The notes: generated by a model not told the origin, from the sequence alone. A stretch of DNA of 64,000 bases from Anaeromyces robustus (GCA_002104895.1 MCFG01000080.1:1-64000), one strand, 5' to 3'; shown: positions 23,956 to 38,689, counted from the stretch's first letter. Program-made: numbers and translations.

Positions 23956-24003
23956 TATGTCATATTTTGTCCGTATTTTAAGATACGGACAAAATATGTC
24001 ATA
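23956..24003. repeat. 21-bp inverted repeat, 6-nt loop
   Basis: The left arm 23956-23976 (TATGTCATATTTTGTCCGTAT) and right arm 23983-24003 pair with one mismatch around the loop TTTAAG. The arms contain GTCCG, unusually G/C-rich for this desert. Confidence 0.85.
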
Positions 24004-25100
24004 GAAAATTTTGATCAAATTAAAACATTAATTATATTTATAATAAATATTAAATATAATATAAAATAATAATAATAATAACCTATTTGTTTAATATTAT
24101 ATATATTTTTTGTTTTAAATATATTAATGATAGAAATGAAATATCATCTTAACATAATTCAAATAATCTTTATTGTTAATTAATTATTAATTAATAAGAA
24201 AAGAATTTTTATAATTATTATTGTCTACATTTTATTACCAATTATTATAAGATTAATAGAAAAAAAAAAATGTATTATAAATAAAAAAAAAATTAATTAT
24301 AATTATTAATTAATAATAATAGTTACCAATAAATTATGATAAATATCAATTAAATTTAAACGGTATTTTAAGCCAAAAAAAAAATGTAATAAAAATAAAA
24401 ATATTTATTTAAAAATCTTGATAATTATTTAATATATGTAAATTTTTTCATTTTCGATTGATATATGAAATAAAATGAAATAAATATAAATTAAAAAATG
24501 TAAAACATTTAATTTAGATTTTTACATTATGAAATATATAGTTGATAAATTTTTAATTATTATTAATTAATTAATGATTGATCATATTAATAAATAATAA
24601 TAAATAATAATAAATAATAATAAAAAATAATAAATAATATAAATAATAATAATTAACAATAAATAAAAAATAATATTATAATTATGATTTTATTATTATT
24701 TATTATTCTGTATTAAATTTTTAATTGTAATTTATTAATTGTTTTATTTATTATATATGTAATTCTTTTATTCTCCAAAATTAGAATATACCAAAATTGT
24801 TACTAGTTTTTTATTATTATTACTATTATTATTTTATTATTATTATTATTATTATTATAATTATTATTATTATTATTATAAATTTTTTTTTGGAATTTTT
24901 TTTTAATAATTAGTTTCCAGTAACAGAAAAAAAAATTTTTTTTGAATATTATTTAATTATTACCATAAAAGTAAACTTTTTGAAAAAAAAAAAAGGTATT
25001 AAAAAAAAAATATTAAATTTTAAATTATTAAATAAATATTAAAAAATTAAAAAAATATTAAAAATTAATATTTTAAAAAAAGATTGAAATAAAAAATTTA

Positions 25101-25143
25101 ATTATATCACATAATTAAATTTTAATTAATTATGTGATATAAT
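25101..25143. repeat. 18-bp perfect inverted repeat, 7-nt loop
   Basis: ATTATATCACATAATTAA (25101-25118) is exactly complementary to 25126-25143, with ATTTTAA between. Pure A/T palindromes arise easily here, but the CAC/GTG core makes it less trivial. Confidence 0.8.
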
Positions 25144-25413
25144 ATGATATAATATTGGAATATATTAATTTATATTAATTTATATAAATATATTATTATA
25201 AAAAAAAGTAAATTCTATTTTAATATAGTATTGTATGAATGTATACAATTATACTAATGTATCTACAAATATGTATTAAATGTTATTATTTTATTTTTTT
25301 TTTTTTAATATTAAAATTTTAACATAATAAAAGTAAAAAAAGTCAAAAATAAATGTAAATTTAATATTACCAATTAAATCTATATTAAAAACAATTTTAA
25401 TATATTAAACAGA

Positions 25414-25449
<36 letters not shown>

Positions 25450-26272
25450 TTAAAAAAATGGCCCAATAAGATATCATAAATATATATTACATTTTAAATT
25501 CAAAAAATCTATATAAAAAAAAAGTGTTGTGAGGAGTATAAAGGATATACTATAATTCTTAAAATAATAAAGAACTTTATTCCAAAGGATATAATTCCTT
25601 GAATAAAATTATAAACTTTTATCTTTTTCGCTTTTTCGTTTATGATTGTTTTTTTTTAATATTCTTAATTTTTATATTAGAGTATCTATTTTATAATTAT
25701 ATAAAATATTTTTAATCTTTATTATTAAATTTATTATATCACTGGAATCTTTACATCAATTTATTAAAAAGAAATGTTAAATATTTTACTACTCTTAAAG
25801 AACTTATAAAGAAAAATTAGGTCTATTTGATGAATTGTTAAAAAATATATATATATATATATAATTAAATATGAATTTAGTAGATGGTAATATTCTACAT
25901 AAAAAAAGAAAACTAGAAGTTATAAAAGATAAAATAAAAAATTATAATTCTTTAATCATGAAAAAATGTATTTTATCAATAATGTAATTGTCGAACTTTT
26001 ACATGATTTACATTATATATTAATGTTTTTTTTTTTTTTTAGTATTATTATATTAATAAAGTTCTGACTTATGAAAATTAAAATAAAATAATTATATTAA
26101 TTAAAATTAAGATTATTACTACTAGTAAAAAAAATTCATATAATAAAATGAACCTTTTAACAATATAAAAAGAACATTGGTGTAATATAATACTATATAA
26201 ATAATAATTATTATATATAGATAATAATAATAAATATATAACAATAAATAGTATTTATATTAAATTAACATG

Positions 26273-26317
<45 letters not shown>

Positions 26318-27376
26318 ATTCATTTTAAAACATTTCTTCGGTTAAGTTATATTAAAAGTTCCAAAAAAAGAAAAAGTAATAACTATAAATAAAACATTAA
26401 TATAGATATTCCAACTCTTATTATATTATTAATGAATAATCCAACTAATTCAATTATTATTACTAATAAATACTACATAATTATATTGATTTGGTTTTTA
26501 AATATTTATAATATTATTTCATTTTCATATATATATTATAAATATTAATTATACTCTATGTGTTACATTTTATGTTATTTTTTTTCTAAATTTTTGTATT
26601 TTGTTAATATTACCTTTATTGTTTTTTTTTTTTTTTTTTTTTTGTATTGTATTATTATTTTTGTTATTATTAATTATTATAAAAAATTTTTTTTTAACAA
26701 AACCTAAAATCATTATGACAAAAGAGTTTTTTTTTTTTTTTTTACTATTGAGTAATACGGCGTCACAAAGTTTAAATATTAAATTCTATATACTTTTATT
26801 ACAATTTTATTATAATTTCTTTTATATATATATGATTACATAGTTTATTATTATTACACGTTATATTAAAGTTTCTAATATAAATTAAATAATATAACCA
26901 TTAAAAGGTATTTTTTTACCTCAAATGTTCTTATTAAATAAAAAAAAAAGTTATAATAAATAATATGCAAAATAAAACTTTCTTTTTTATTTTTATAATA
27001 TTATTATTATAGTAAATAAATTATCTATATCATTTAAATAGAAAAATTTAATATTGATAATATTATATTACAATATATATAAAAATCTAAATCATTTATA
27101 TTATTTTTATTATATAAAATATTATTTAATTCAGTAATATAAAAAATTCCATTTATAGTATTATTAAATAATATAATAAAAAATCAAAAAAAGAAAAAAA
27201 ATTAAAAAAAAAAAAAAATAATAATAATAATAAATATTTTATAAATTTTTGTTCAATAATGTAGAGAGCAAAAAAAAAAAATATATATAATATAATACAA
27301 TTCAATATATAGAGATATAGCATTTTTTTTAAAAATAAATATTATTATCATTATATATGGAAAAAATAAAAGATTT

Positions 27377-27408
<32 letters not shown>

Positions 27409-28700
27409 GTTCATAAATAAAATTCATCCTAAACCTTAAAATAAAAAAGCTTTTTTTTTATATATATATTAAATAACCACACCGCAGTAATAATAATGCC
27501 AATATATACAACTTGTTTTACAAAATTTAAATTAATATAAATTACTTTTTTTAATATACTGGATAATATAATTAAATACATTACATTTCATTATTTGAAA
27601 TATTATTATGAATAAAGTTTTTTAGTTTTTTTTTTTTTTATATTTATTTACTCTAAAAATGAAAATTTATGATAAAATATCATAGATTTATATTTTTATC
27701 TTTATTAATTTAAATAATAATTTTATTGTCTTTTTTTTTTTTGCATATAATTAATAATTTAATATAAAAGATATATTTACTAATAATTAATTAATAAGTT
27801 CAATACAATTTGACTTAACCTTTCAAAAAATAATGTTCAAATATAAATAAAAAAAAAATATAAAGATAATGATAATAATGAAATGATAATAATGATAAAT
27901 TTTATAATGATTAGAAAAATGATAATCATAAAATAAAATATAATCTAAAGATAAGTGATTATAATTTTTTATTTATTATTTATTTTAGATTGTTTATATT
28001 TATTTGTTTATTTTGATATATAGAATCTTAAAAGTTACTTATTGTATTGAATAATAATTATTTTTGAATAAAATAATAATTATTTGTTGAAATATTATTT
28101 TCAATCTTTAACCCTTAAACATTATTATATAATATTAATTAATATTGTTTAAGGATTAAGAAGATTATTGACTAGTAAAAAGGTTATAATATATTTATTA
28201 TTAATAATCATTACAATGAATAAAACAAAAATTGTTATGAAATGTTTCATTATTTTTAAATTGTTACACTATAAAAAAAATTAACATTTTTCTTTTATAT
28301 CAAAAAAAAAAAAGACAATTACAAATTACGGAAAAAAAAAAGAGTTATTTAAAGTTATGGTGTAACAATTTGAAGAATAATTAAGTATATTTAATAATAT
28401 ATATATTTTTTAAATATTATATAAGATAATAAAATTGATATTGAATATTTTTTTAAAAAAAAAATTATTATTATTTAATAATAAAAATCATTTAATAAAA
28501 TGTAAAAAAATATTATTAGTAATTTCTTTTTCTTTTTTTTTTTTTTTTTTTTTTGTTCTTTCTAGAAAAAGGAATTAAAAATATTTTTGGAAAATTTTAT
28601 AAGAAAAAAAAAATACAGAAAAAAAAAATAAATAAATAAAAAAATTTTTATAAATAATAAAAATGTATCTTATGGACTAGCCATATTTTGAAACAAAATC

Positions 28701-28755
28701 TTTATTATGTTGTACTTTAAAAAAAAAATTTTTTTAGAGTACAATCATAATAAAT
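28701..28755. repeat. Imperfect inverted repeat of about 25 bp
   Basis: The left arm reads TTTATTATGTTGTACTTTAA and the right arm, reversed and complemented, reads TTTATTATGATTGTACTCTA. They differ by one inserted base and one mismatch. The centre is an A run followed by a T run, so the whole could form a long hairpin. Confidence 0.7.
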
Positions 28756-29193
28756 ATTTATATATTAAAAGAAAAAGATTAGCAAGAACAAATTTATTAA
28801 AAGATTTATTTTTTAAAAAAAAATTATAAATTTTAATATGTAAATCTTTTTTTTTTTTTTATTTTATTTTTTATTTTTTTTAAAAAAAATTTCTTTAATT
28901 ACACAAAAATATTAATTAAAATAAAAACAAAAAAAAAAAAAAAAAAAAAATACAGAAAAAAAATTTTAAAAGTCAGTTCAAAATCAGGAAATATAATAAA
29001 ATTTTTTTAAAAAAAAAAAAAAAACAACAAAAATTAAAATTTTTATACTTAATAATAAATTATTATTATTGTTATTATTAAAATAAAAATATATAAAATT
29101 AAATATATAATAATATAAAAGAATATAATATGAAATAAAAAAAAATTTTAAGAGTTAAGCATGTTTTATAATGTTTTTAAAAGTTAATCATGT

Positions 29194-29293
29194 TATAAAT
29201 TACCAAAAAAAATTTTAAATCATGTTATTTTAAAATATGTTGGTGCCCAATCATCATACTTAAAATTATTACAAGTCATACAAATGAAAGTAA

Positions 29294-29356
<63 letters not shown>

Positions 29357-29495
29357 TAATAATAAAAACTTTTTTAATTAATAATAGATAATAACTATAA
29401 ATTACCAAAAAAAATTTTAAATCATGTTATTTTAAAATATGTTGGTGCCCAATCATCATACTTAAAATTATTACAAGTCATACAAATGAAAGTAA

Positions 29496-29558
<63 letters not shown>

Positions 29559-29597
29559 TAATAATAAAAACTTTTTTAATTAATAATAGATAATAAC
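29194..29597. repeat. Perfect 202-bp tandem duplication
   Basis: Bases 29194-29395 are repeated as 29396-29597 with no mismatch that I could find, including the internal AAT tracts and the complex string GTTGGTGCCCAATCATCATA. Identity that reaches through the microsatellites implies a very recent duplication or an assembly artefact. Confidence 0.92.
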
Positions 29598-29795
29598 TAA
29601 GACATTTAATAATACATAATAATTAATACATAATAATAATTAGTAATAATAATAATTTACAATAGGTTAATATTTAATTAACTTAAAAAAAAAGATAAAT
29701 AAAAATTAATACGTGTAAAAAAAGTAGAAATTTAATTAAATTATAAAAATCATAAAAAACAAATTATAAAAAATTAATAATTTATGATTTTAATG

Positions 29796-29797
29796 AA

Positions 29798-29872
<75 letters not shown>

Positions 29873-29876
29873 AAAA

Positions 29877-29919
<43 letters not shown>

Positions 29920-29938
29920 AAAATAAATAAATTAATTA
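29796..29938. repeat. AAAT microsatellite
   Basis: About 35 units of AAAT with two short interruptions (AAAAAT). Confidence 0.95.
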
Positions 29939-31365
29939 ATAAGATAAAATATAACAAAGGTAGAATAATAAGTAGTTAGTAAATGATTAAAAAAAATTTA
30001 TAAATAAATATAATATTAAATATGGTACAAATAAAAATAGAATAGAACAAAAATATAAAACAAATTAATATAGATTTAGTTTTATTATTTACTCCTTTTT
30101 TCTCCTTTTATATTATGTAAAATGGTAAAGTAATGGTGAAAGGTAAAGAACATAACCGTATAAAAAAAACAAGAAATCAAATAAATTAAAATTATTATAA
30201 AGCCACAATTAAAAGTAAAATTTTTATTAATTTCTATTTAATAAATCAAATTTTCTTTAATTTATTAAATAATATATTTATAATACGCCACATATATTGT
30301 TATTTCATTTATTTAATAACCTATGGATAATTAATTCATCAATATAAGGAATAATATTAAATAAGGTTTATCGACTGAATTGATTGATATATTAAAATAT
30401 TAATAATATTAAAACTATTTATTTATATATACATTTATTGTAATATCAATATTAAATATTGTATAAATATTATATTTATATTTTTGTGTATAGCAAACCA
30501 ACAAAAAAACAAAGAAGAGATATTATAATATAAAAAAATTTTGCATATTGTTTTTTTTTGTATTAGTTTTTTAGTAATTATTCTTTATTCTTTTTTTTTT
30601 TTTTTTTTTTAAATATAAAAATAAAATAAAATAAAATAAAATAAAATAAAATATAATTAAAAAAAAAAAAAAAAGAAGTTGATCTTAAAATTTACACTTT
30701 TAGATAAAGGTATATTTTTAAATAATATAGAACAATTAATTATTAATAATATTTAAATAAAATATAAAAATATTACAGTCATAAAAAATCTTTTAAAGAA
30801 ACAAATTCAATGAATAGTCTATAATAAAAATTGACATTTTTTTGTTTTTTTCATTATTATTAATTAAAATGTATATATAATGTTTGAATTTAATAAGTAC
30901 TGGTTATTATATAAATGCATATATTAAATAAAATAAAATGAAATAGTAAAGTTTTGAAAAAATAATGTCATACAACTATTGAAATCAAAACAGAAAAAAA
31001 TATAAAAGTTTATAATAGTTAATTTATTGTAATATAATAGTAGTTTCAAATTAAAAGTTTTTTTTTATTAATATTTTTTTTTTTTAAAGCAAGAAAATAA
31101 TGATTTTTCGATATTTTTTTTATAAAACCTCGTTCTAACTATTTTTTTTTTAATATTAATAAAATTAATATATATATATTTAAATTAATTTTACATATAT
31201 ATTTTAGTTATAATTAAAAGGATCAAATATTAAGAATTAATAACAATAATAACAACAATATTTTATTAATCAATATTATAAAGCCTTTTTCTATAAGAAT
31301 AAGATAATACCTTTTATTTTTATTTTTTTTTTTAAGGGAAAAAAATTAACAATAATAAATAAAAA

Positions 31366-33197
31366 ATGAAGATGATAAGTGGTTTGATACTTCTTTTCAC
31401 CTTATTTATTCAAGTTTTCGGTCAACAACATGCATCTAGTTGTTACAAACCAGAATCTTATTCAAGATATGCTGATAAAGGTGCTATATCAATTTTACCA
31501 GAAAGTAATATGATTTGTTCAAAAAATGGTTTATTGATGGATTTATGTGAAGAAATGGAAATAAAATTAATTGAATTACGTTCATACCCACAAATAAAAT
31601 ATAATAGTACTGTTTCTATTACTTTTTATAATGAAGATGAAAGTGAATTTGTTTCCTATGAAGCTGAAACAACTACTTTAGTTAAGGGTCCATCACAAGT
31701 ATATATATATATTTTTAATATTAATAAAAATATTATAATTCTTTAATAACTATATAGAAAAAAAAAAAAGGAAATTAAAATTAAAGTTTTAATAATAATA
31801 ATAATAATTATTATTATTATTATTATTAAATATATTAATGTTATATATATATATATATATATTTATTTATTATATTATTATTTATTATTACAAAATATGT
31901 CATATACTAAAATATAAAATATAAAATTTATTGCTATATAATTATAATTTTTAATATTTAATTCTATAATAATATTTTATTCTATAATAAATCAAATATC
32001 ATTTTTAGTTTTTCCATGTACCTGAAGATAGTTTAATGTCCAAAGTTAAAAAAATTAATATTATTTTACCTGATGAATTTTGTGGTAGAACTCTTGAAAA
32101 TGATCAAGAAGAAACTTTATTCTTTGCATTCATTGGTCGTTTAACTCAAGGTATAATAATAATAATCATAATAATCATAATATATTTACAATTTGATATT
32201 TTTATCATAGATTTATATAATATAATTATTATTCTTATTATCTATTAATTTCTAAATAATATTATTTAAGAATAATAATAATAATAATATTAATATATAT
32301 TCTTTAATTTATTTTTTATTTATATATTGATTTTAATAAATTTTTATTTATATTTATATATTTATTTTTTATTTTATTTCATTTTTATTTCTTTTTATTT
32401 GATATTTATTTCTTATTTATTAATAATAGATGATGATCCTGATTATACACCAGTAATTAACACTGATAAAGAATTTGCTGAAAATGAAATTGTTAGTATA
32501 TTATTATTATAATTAATTATAAATAATACATCATATCAAATATTATTATTTTAATAATATAAAAAAAATCAATTTTCATTTTTTTTTTATTTTTAATTTT
32601 TGAAAAAATAAAAAAAAAAAAATTATAAAAATATATTAATTATATTAATAAATTATATTTATTCATTTTTTATATAAATGTATATATTATAAATATTTTT
32701 TTATTTTTATTTAATATCAAAATATTAATATTAATAATATTAATATTAATAAATAATGAAATTTATATTAATCATAAAAATAAATAAATAAATAAATAAA
32801 GGATAAAGCTTGTAATACCGAAGTTGATTCACTCCCATTAAACTTCCTTGTTCCAGCAGAAGTTAGAAATTCACTTTATATTGATATTCAAAATATTCAT
32901 ACTCGTAAGGAAGATTATATGACAAAAATGGGAATGGGTATTAAGTTATTCTTAAAACAAAAAGGTCAAAAAGATATTGATAATGAATGTCGTGGATTTT
33001 TATATACTATGGCTTTCAATAAATGTGATATTGCTCGTGCAAAATATGCAGATTATGATAATAGATTTGAAGCTGAATTCAAACCTTTACCAGGTTATAT
33101 GACTGACCTTATTAAAAAATTAGATCCAGAAACTTTACCAAAATCTTTAACTACTTGTATAAGAGATTTAAAAGTTGTAAATTCTTCTGAAGACTAA
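31366..33197 (+). CDS. Secreted protein of unknown function, 310 aa, four exons
   Basis: Exons: 31366-31698, 32009-32150, 32430-32491 and 32802-33197, with GT/AG borders and phases 0, 1 and 0. The joined frame runs to TAA 33197. The N-terminus MKMISGLILLFTLFIQVFG is a typical signal peptide, probably cleaved before QQHASSC. The mature part has about eight Cys residues (SSCYKP, NMICSK, MDLCEE, DEFCGR, KACNTE, NECRGF, NKCDIA and TTCIRD), suggesting disulfides, and one NST glycosylation site. The third exon is very acidic (DDDPDY). No transmembrane segment, GPI signal, dockerin or carbohydrate-active domain is visible, so it is probably a soluble secreted or vesicle-resident protein. I do not recognise the family. 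Exon joins are consistent with an uninterrupted, compositionally even protein but lack transcript support. Confidence 0.85.
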
Positions 33198-34207
33198 GAA
33201 AAAAAAAAGAAAAAAAACCTTTTTTTTTTTTATTTAGTTTTTTAATTTAATAAGATATAATTAACTCAGTTTATATAATTTATTTAATAATTTAATATAA
33301 AGGCATAATCAATATCAAAAAAAAAAAATGTATATATATAATTAAAATATATATATATATATATATAAACAAAAAAAAAAATTAAACAATAAAAAAAAGA
33401 AATAATAATAATAAAAAAAGAAAAAAAAAAACTGAAAAAAAGAAAAGAAAAAAAATAAAAAAAAAAAAAATAAAAAAAAAAATAAAAAAAAATTTAATTA
33501 AAATAAAATATAATAAAATAAAAAAAATATAAAATAAAACAATATAAAAGAATAATAATTTTTTATGTGATATTGAATAATTATTTTTTTAATTATATAA
33601 TACTTTTTTATTTTATAAATCTTAATATAGTTTTTTTTTTTTTTTTAATCTTTTTTAATCTTTTTATTTTCTTCTTACTTTTAACCTTTTTATTGTAATT
33701 TTAACTTATTTAAAGATTATTATATAACCTTTAAAATAAATTTTTATACATTGGAGTTAATTATTAATTATTAATTATTAACAATATAAATCGATTTTTT
33801 TTTTTTTTTTAAAAAAAAAATATAAATTATTATTATTAAATCTATTTTTTAAATTATAAATAATATTAACATATATATTGTAATATATTTGAATAATAAT
33901 AATCATTTTAATTTAGGGTTATTTTTTTTATTTTATTTTATTATTATTTATTATTATTTTTTATAAAATATATTTATAATAAATAATCATTTATTTAAAA
34001 AAGAATAATCTTTAAAATATATATATATATATAATAGTTTTTTTTTTATAAAAAATAATAATTAATAATAATTTTATTATTATTTAAACTATCATAGGTA
34101 TAATATCATTACTTTTTTATTTTTTTTATTTTTTATTTTTTTTTTAAATAAAAAAAAAAAAGAAAAATCTGTATTTTAAATACATAAAATAAATTAATAT
34201 AATAATT
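33198..34207. other. intergenic, no gene
   Basis: The 3' flank of the secreted-protein gene and the promoter side of the second ankyrin gene. It contains an AT dinucleotide run near 33346-33367, A tracts at 33365-33490 and T tracts near 33631 and 33798. No open frame is of interest. Confidence 0.7.
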
Positions 34208-35614
34208 ATGATGACCAACAATAATACTTCAAGTAAAGAATTAATACAATTAATAAAATCAAATAATATTGAAGGAATTAAACAATTTATTAATGGTCAT
34301 GTTATCAATATTGATGAAATTAGTAGTGAAGAAAATCCTTTAATTTTCGCAATAAAAAATGGAAATTCGGATTTAATTGTTGATTTATTAATTACTCATA
34401 CAAAACAAATTAATTTCGAATTGGATAATGGGGCAACTCCTTTAACTATAGCTTTATCAACAAAAAGAATACCTGTAGCTGAAATGTTAATTTCTAATGG
34501 TTTTAATATTGATTATATTAATAAAAATCAAGAAAATACCCTTATGTATTTAATTGCTAATAAAGAAATTTCAAAATCTGCTCTTGCTTTTTTATTAAGT
34601 AATAATATAAATATTAATGTAAAAGATGAAGAAGGTAAAAATGTTCTTATGTATGCTGTTCAAAATCAACAACCTCAACTCGTTAAAGATATTTTAGAAC
34701 ATTATATTATGGATAATAAATATATTGTAAATTTACTTATGATGCAACAGCAACAAATTAAAGTTAGTTCTGGTTATTTATCAGACCAAACTCATAAAGA
34801 ATTTAATAAAATTAATATTGATGAAAGAGATAATGAAGGAAATACTGCATTATTATTAGCTTGTGGTGAACCTAATGAAAAAATAGTTCAACTTTTATTA
34901 GATTTTGGTGCAGATGTTAATATTTGTGATTCTTCAGGGGATACTCCTTTACTTCAAGCTTGTAGAGATGGTAAATTAGAAAGAAGTAAAATTTTAATTG
35001 ACCATGGAGCTGACATTAATGCTAGTGATGAAAATTCTTGTACTCCTTTAATTTTAGCTTGTATCTATGAACATTATGAAATTGCTCAACTTTTATTAGA
35101 ACATGGTGCTGATATCAATGCTTTAGATGCTAATGGTGATACCCCAATTATTTCTGCTTGTCTTACTTGTAATAAAAAAATTATAGAATTATTAATTTCT
35201 TATCATGCTGATATTAATACAAAAAATGCTTATGGTAGTACTTTATTAATGTCTGCAGTAAATAATGAAAATCTAGATATGGTTCAATTTCTTTTAGAAC
35301 ATCATGCTAATACAGATGAACAAAATAAAGATGGTAAAACGGCACTTTTCTTTGCTACAGAAAATAAAAATTTTGAAATTGTTCAAATACTTGTAAAACA
35401 TGGTGCTAATGTTAATATACCAAATCATCATAATAGTACTCCATTAACTTTGGCAAGTGAAGATGGATTAAAAGATATTGTTGAATGTTTATTAAAATCA
35501 GGTGCTGATGTACATGCTAAAGATAATGATGGTGATACTTCTTTAAAATTAGCAAGAGAAGGTCATTTTAATGAAATTGAAACTTTATTATTAAATTATG
35601 GTGCACAATATTAA
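34208..35614 (+). CDS. Ankyrin-repeat protein, 468 aa, 12 repeats
   Basis: A single exon, almost wholly ankyrin. After a 35-residue lead (SSKELIQLIKSNNIEGIKQF) come about 12 repeats. The first four are divergent and longer; one contains an insertion with MMQQQQIKVSSGYL near residues 178-190. The last eight are canonical, for example TALLLACGEPNEKIVQLLLDFGADVN, TPLILACIYEHYEIAQLLLEHGADIN and TPLTLASEDGLKDIVECLLKSGADV. The protein stops at the end of the last repeat (LLLNYGAQY) with no tail. Repeats are more diverged from each other than in the ankyrin gene at 6921, so the two are unlikely to be recent duplicates. The expected role is a protein-binding scaffold; partner unknown. The ATG at 34208 is followed by a second ATG, and either could serve. 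Confidence 0.92.
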   Translation: MMTNNNTSSKELIQLIKSNNIEGIKQFINGHVINIDEISSEENPLIFAIKNGNSDLIVDLLITHTKQINFELDNGATPLTIALSTKRIPVAEMLISNGFNIDYINKNQENTLMYLIANKEISKSALAFLLSNNININVKDEEGKNVLMYAVQNQQPQLVKDILEHYIMDNKYIVNLLMMQQQQIKVSSGYLSDQTHKEFNKINIDERDNEGNTALLLACGEPNEKIVQLLLDFGADVNICDSSGDTPLLQACRDGKLERSKILIDHGADINASDENSCTPLILACIYEHYEIAQLLLEHGADINALDANGDTPIISACLTCNKKIIELLISYHADINTKNAYGSTLLMSAVNNENLDMVQFLLEHHANTDEQNKDGKTALFFATENKNFEIVQILVKHGANVNIPNHHNSTPLTLASEDGLKDIVECLLKSGADVHAKDNDGDTSLKLAREGHFNEIETLLLNYGAQY

Positions 35615-35732
35615 AATAAAATAAAATAAAATAAAATAAAATAAAATAATATAAAATAAAATAAAATAAAATAAAATAAAATAAAATAAAATAAAATAAA
35701 ATAAAATAAAACAAAATAAAATAATATAAAAC
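35613..35732. repeat. TAAAA pentanucleotide array in ankyrin 3' flank
   Basis: About 22 units of TAAAA, with a few TAATA and CAAAA variants, starting inside the stop codon of the upstream gene. Every two units create an AATAAA, so the array offers many overlapping polyadenylation signals. Confidence 0.93.
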
Positions 35733-37274
<1,542 letters not shown>

Positions 37275-38689
37275 ATGGACCGAACATATCATAATAAAAA
37301 AGATGCCAAAAGATTAAAAATTGTAGATAAATATAAAATTCTCGGATTTATTAATTCAGGAACTTATGGAAAAGTATATAAAGCACAAAGTTTGAAAACG
37401 TAATTACTTAAAAACTTATTATTGTATACATATATTTATAAACCAAATAAAAATAATATTGAATATTTAAATTATATTAATATAAAATGAATTTATTTAT
37501 AATATAGATAAAAAAAAATAACTAATTATTAATATTAATATTAATATTATTATATATATATATAATTTTTAATCAATTATTATATACTATATAATTTATT
37601 ATAATTATTGTTTTTTATTTTATATCATTTATATTAGTAATAAAGAATATGCAATAAAGAAATTTAAATTAGATAAAGATGGTGATTTTTCAACAAGTGC
37701 TTTTTCACAATCAGCATGTCGTGAAATTACAGTATATATATTAATTTTTTTTTATATATGATACAATCATTAATAATGAAGTTTGATTTTTATGGAATTT
37801 ATTAAATATTAAAAAAAAGAAATTAAAAAAAAAAATTTATTATTATTATAATTATTATATAATATAAAATAAAATGTTAAAGATTTCAAGGGAAATTAAT
37901 CACGAAAATCTTATACATTTAGAAGAAGTAATTATAGAACCAAAAGAACGTTCAATTGCTATTGTTTTTGATTATTCAGAATATGATTTATTGGTATATT
38001 TATTATAATAAAATTTTGATAAAACAACACGCACATATATATATTTTTAAAAAAAACAAAAGGATAAGCATTTTTACTAAATTAAATTAATACATATAAT
38101 ATTATACATCTAAAGCAAATTCTTCATTACCATGGTCATGCCCATCCAGAAAGAAAACCAATAAATGAATTGACAATGAAATCTATACTATATCAATTAT
38201 TAAATGGTTTGGCTTATCTTCATGCTAATTGGATTTTACATAGAGATTTAAAACCAGCAGTAATTATTATTAAAAAAAATAATAATTTCACACAATATAT
38301 AAATATATTAAATAAAAAATAAATTTCATGAATAATTGATTGTATAATATTGTTTTTATATATTTAAAAATAATGTATATCATGTTAATAAAAAGAATAT
38401 ATTAATTATGAAAGATGGAACAGTGAAAATAGGTAAAACATTTAATAAATAATATGTATATTTTTTATTTTATAAAATGATAGAAAAATATGTATTCTTT
38501 TGACATTTATGAAATTTCATAATATGAAATTCAAAATTTCATAAATGTATATATTTATATCATAATAATAATTGTTTTATTGATTATTTTGAATACTATT
38601 TTAAATTAAAAATTATAATAAATAATAATCATAAACAAACAAACAAACAAAGAAACAAACAAATAAAAAAAAATAAATAAATAAATTAA

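Larger units (their letters stand above)
19233..31365. other. 12-kb gene desert
   Basis: No convincing gene on either strand. The short open frames at 22140-22352, 26601-26843 and 29220-29408 are translations of A/T homopolymer, poly-Ile or AAT repeats. Contents worth noting are inverted repeats at 23956-24003, 25101-25143 and 28701-28755, a perfect 202-bp tandem duplication at 29194-29597, and an AAAT microsatellite at about 29796-29938. A weak 40-codon open frame at 25871-25990 could be a relic. The first few hundred bases are the probable promoter of the PP1 subunit gene, and the last few hundred that of the secreted-protein gene. Confidence 0.65.

Noticed and set aside
25871-25990. 40-codon frame NLVDGNILHKKRKLEVIKDK
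   Set aside because: Possibly a relic, but too short and isolated to call; no start context or partner exon found.
26601-26843. 80-codon Phe/Leu/Ile-rich frame
   Set aside because: Dominated by T runs, no codon or domain signal, no homologue recognised.
29220-29408. Poly-Ile/Tyr frame
   Set aside because: Comes from the AAT tracts of the 202-bp duplication.
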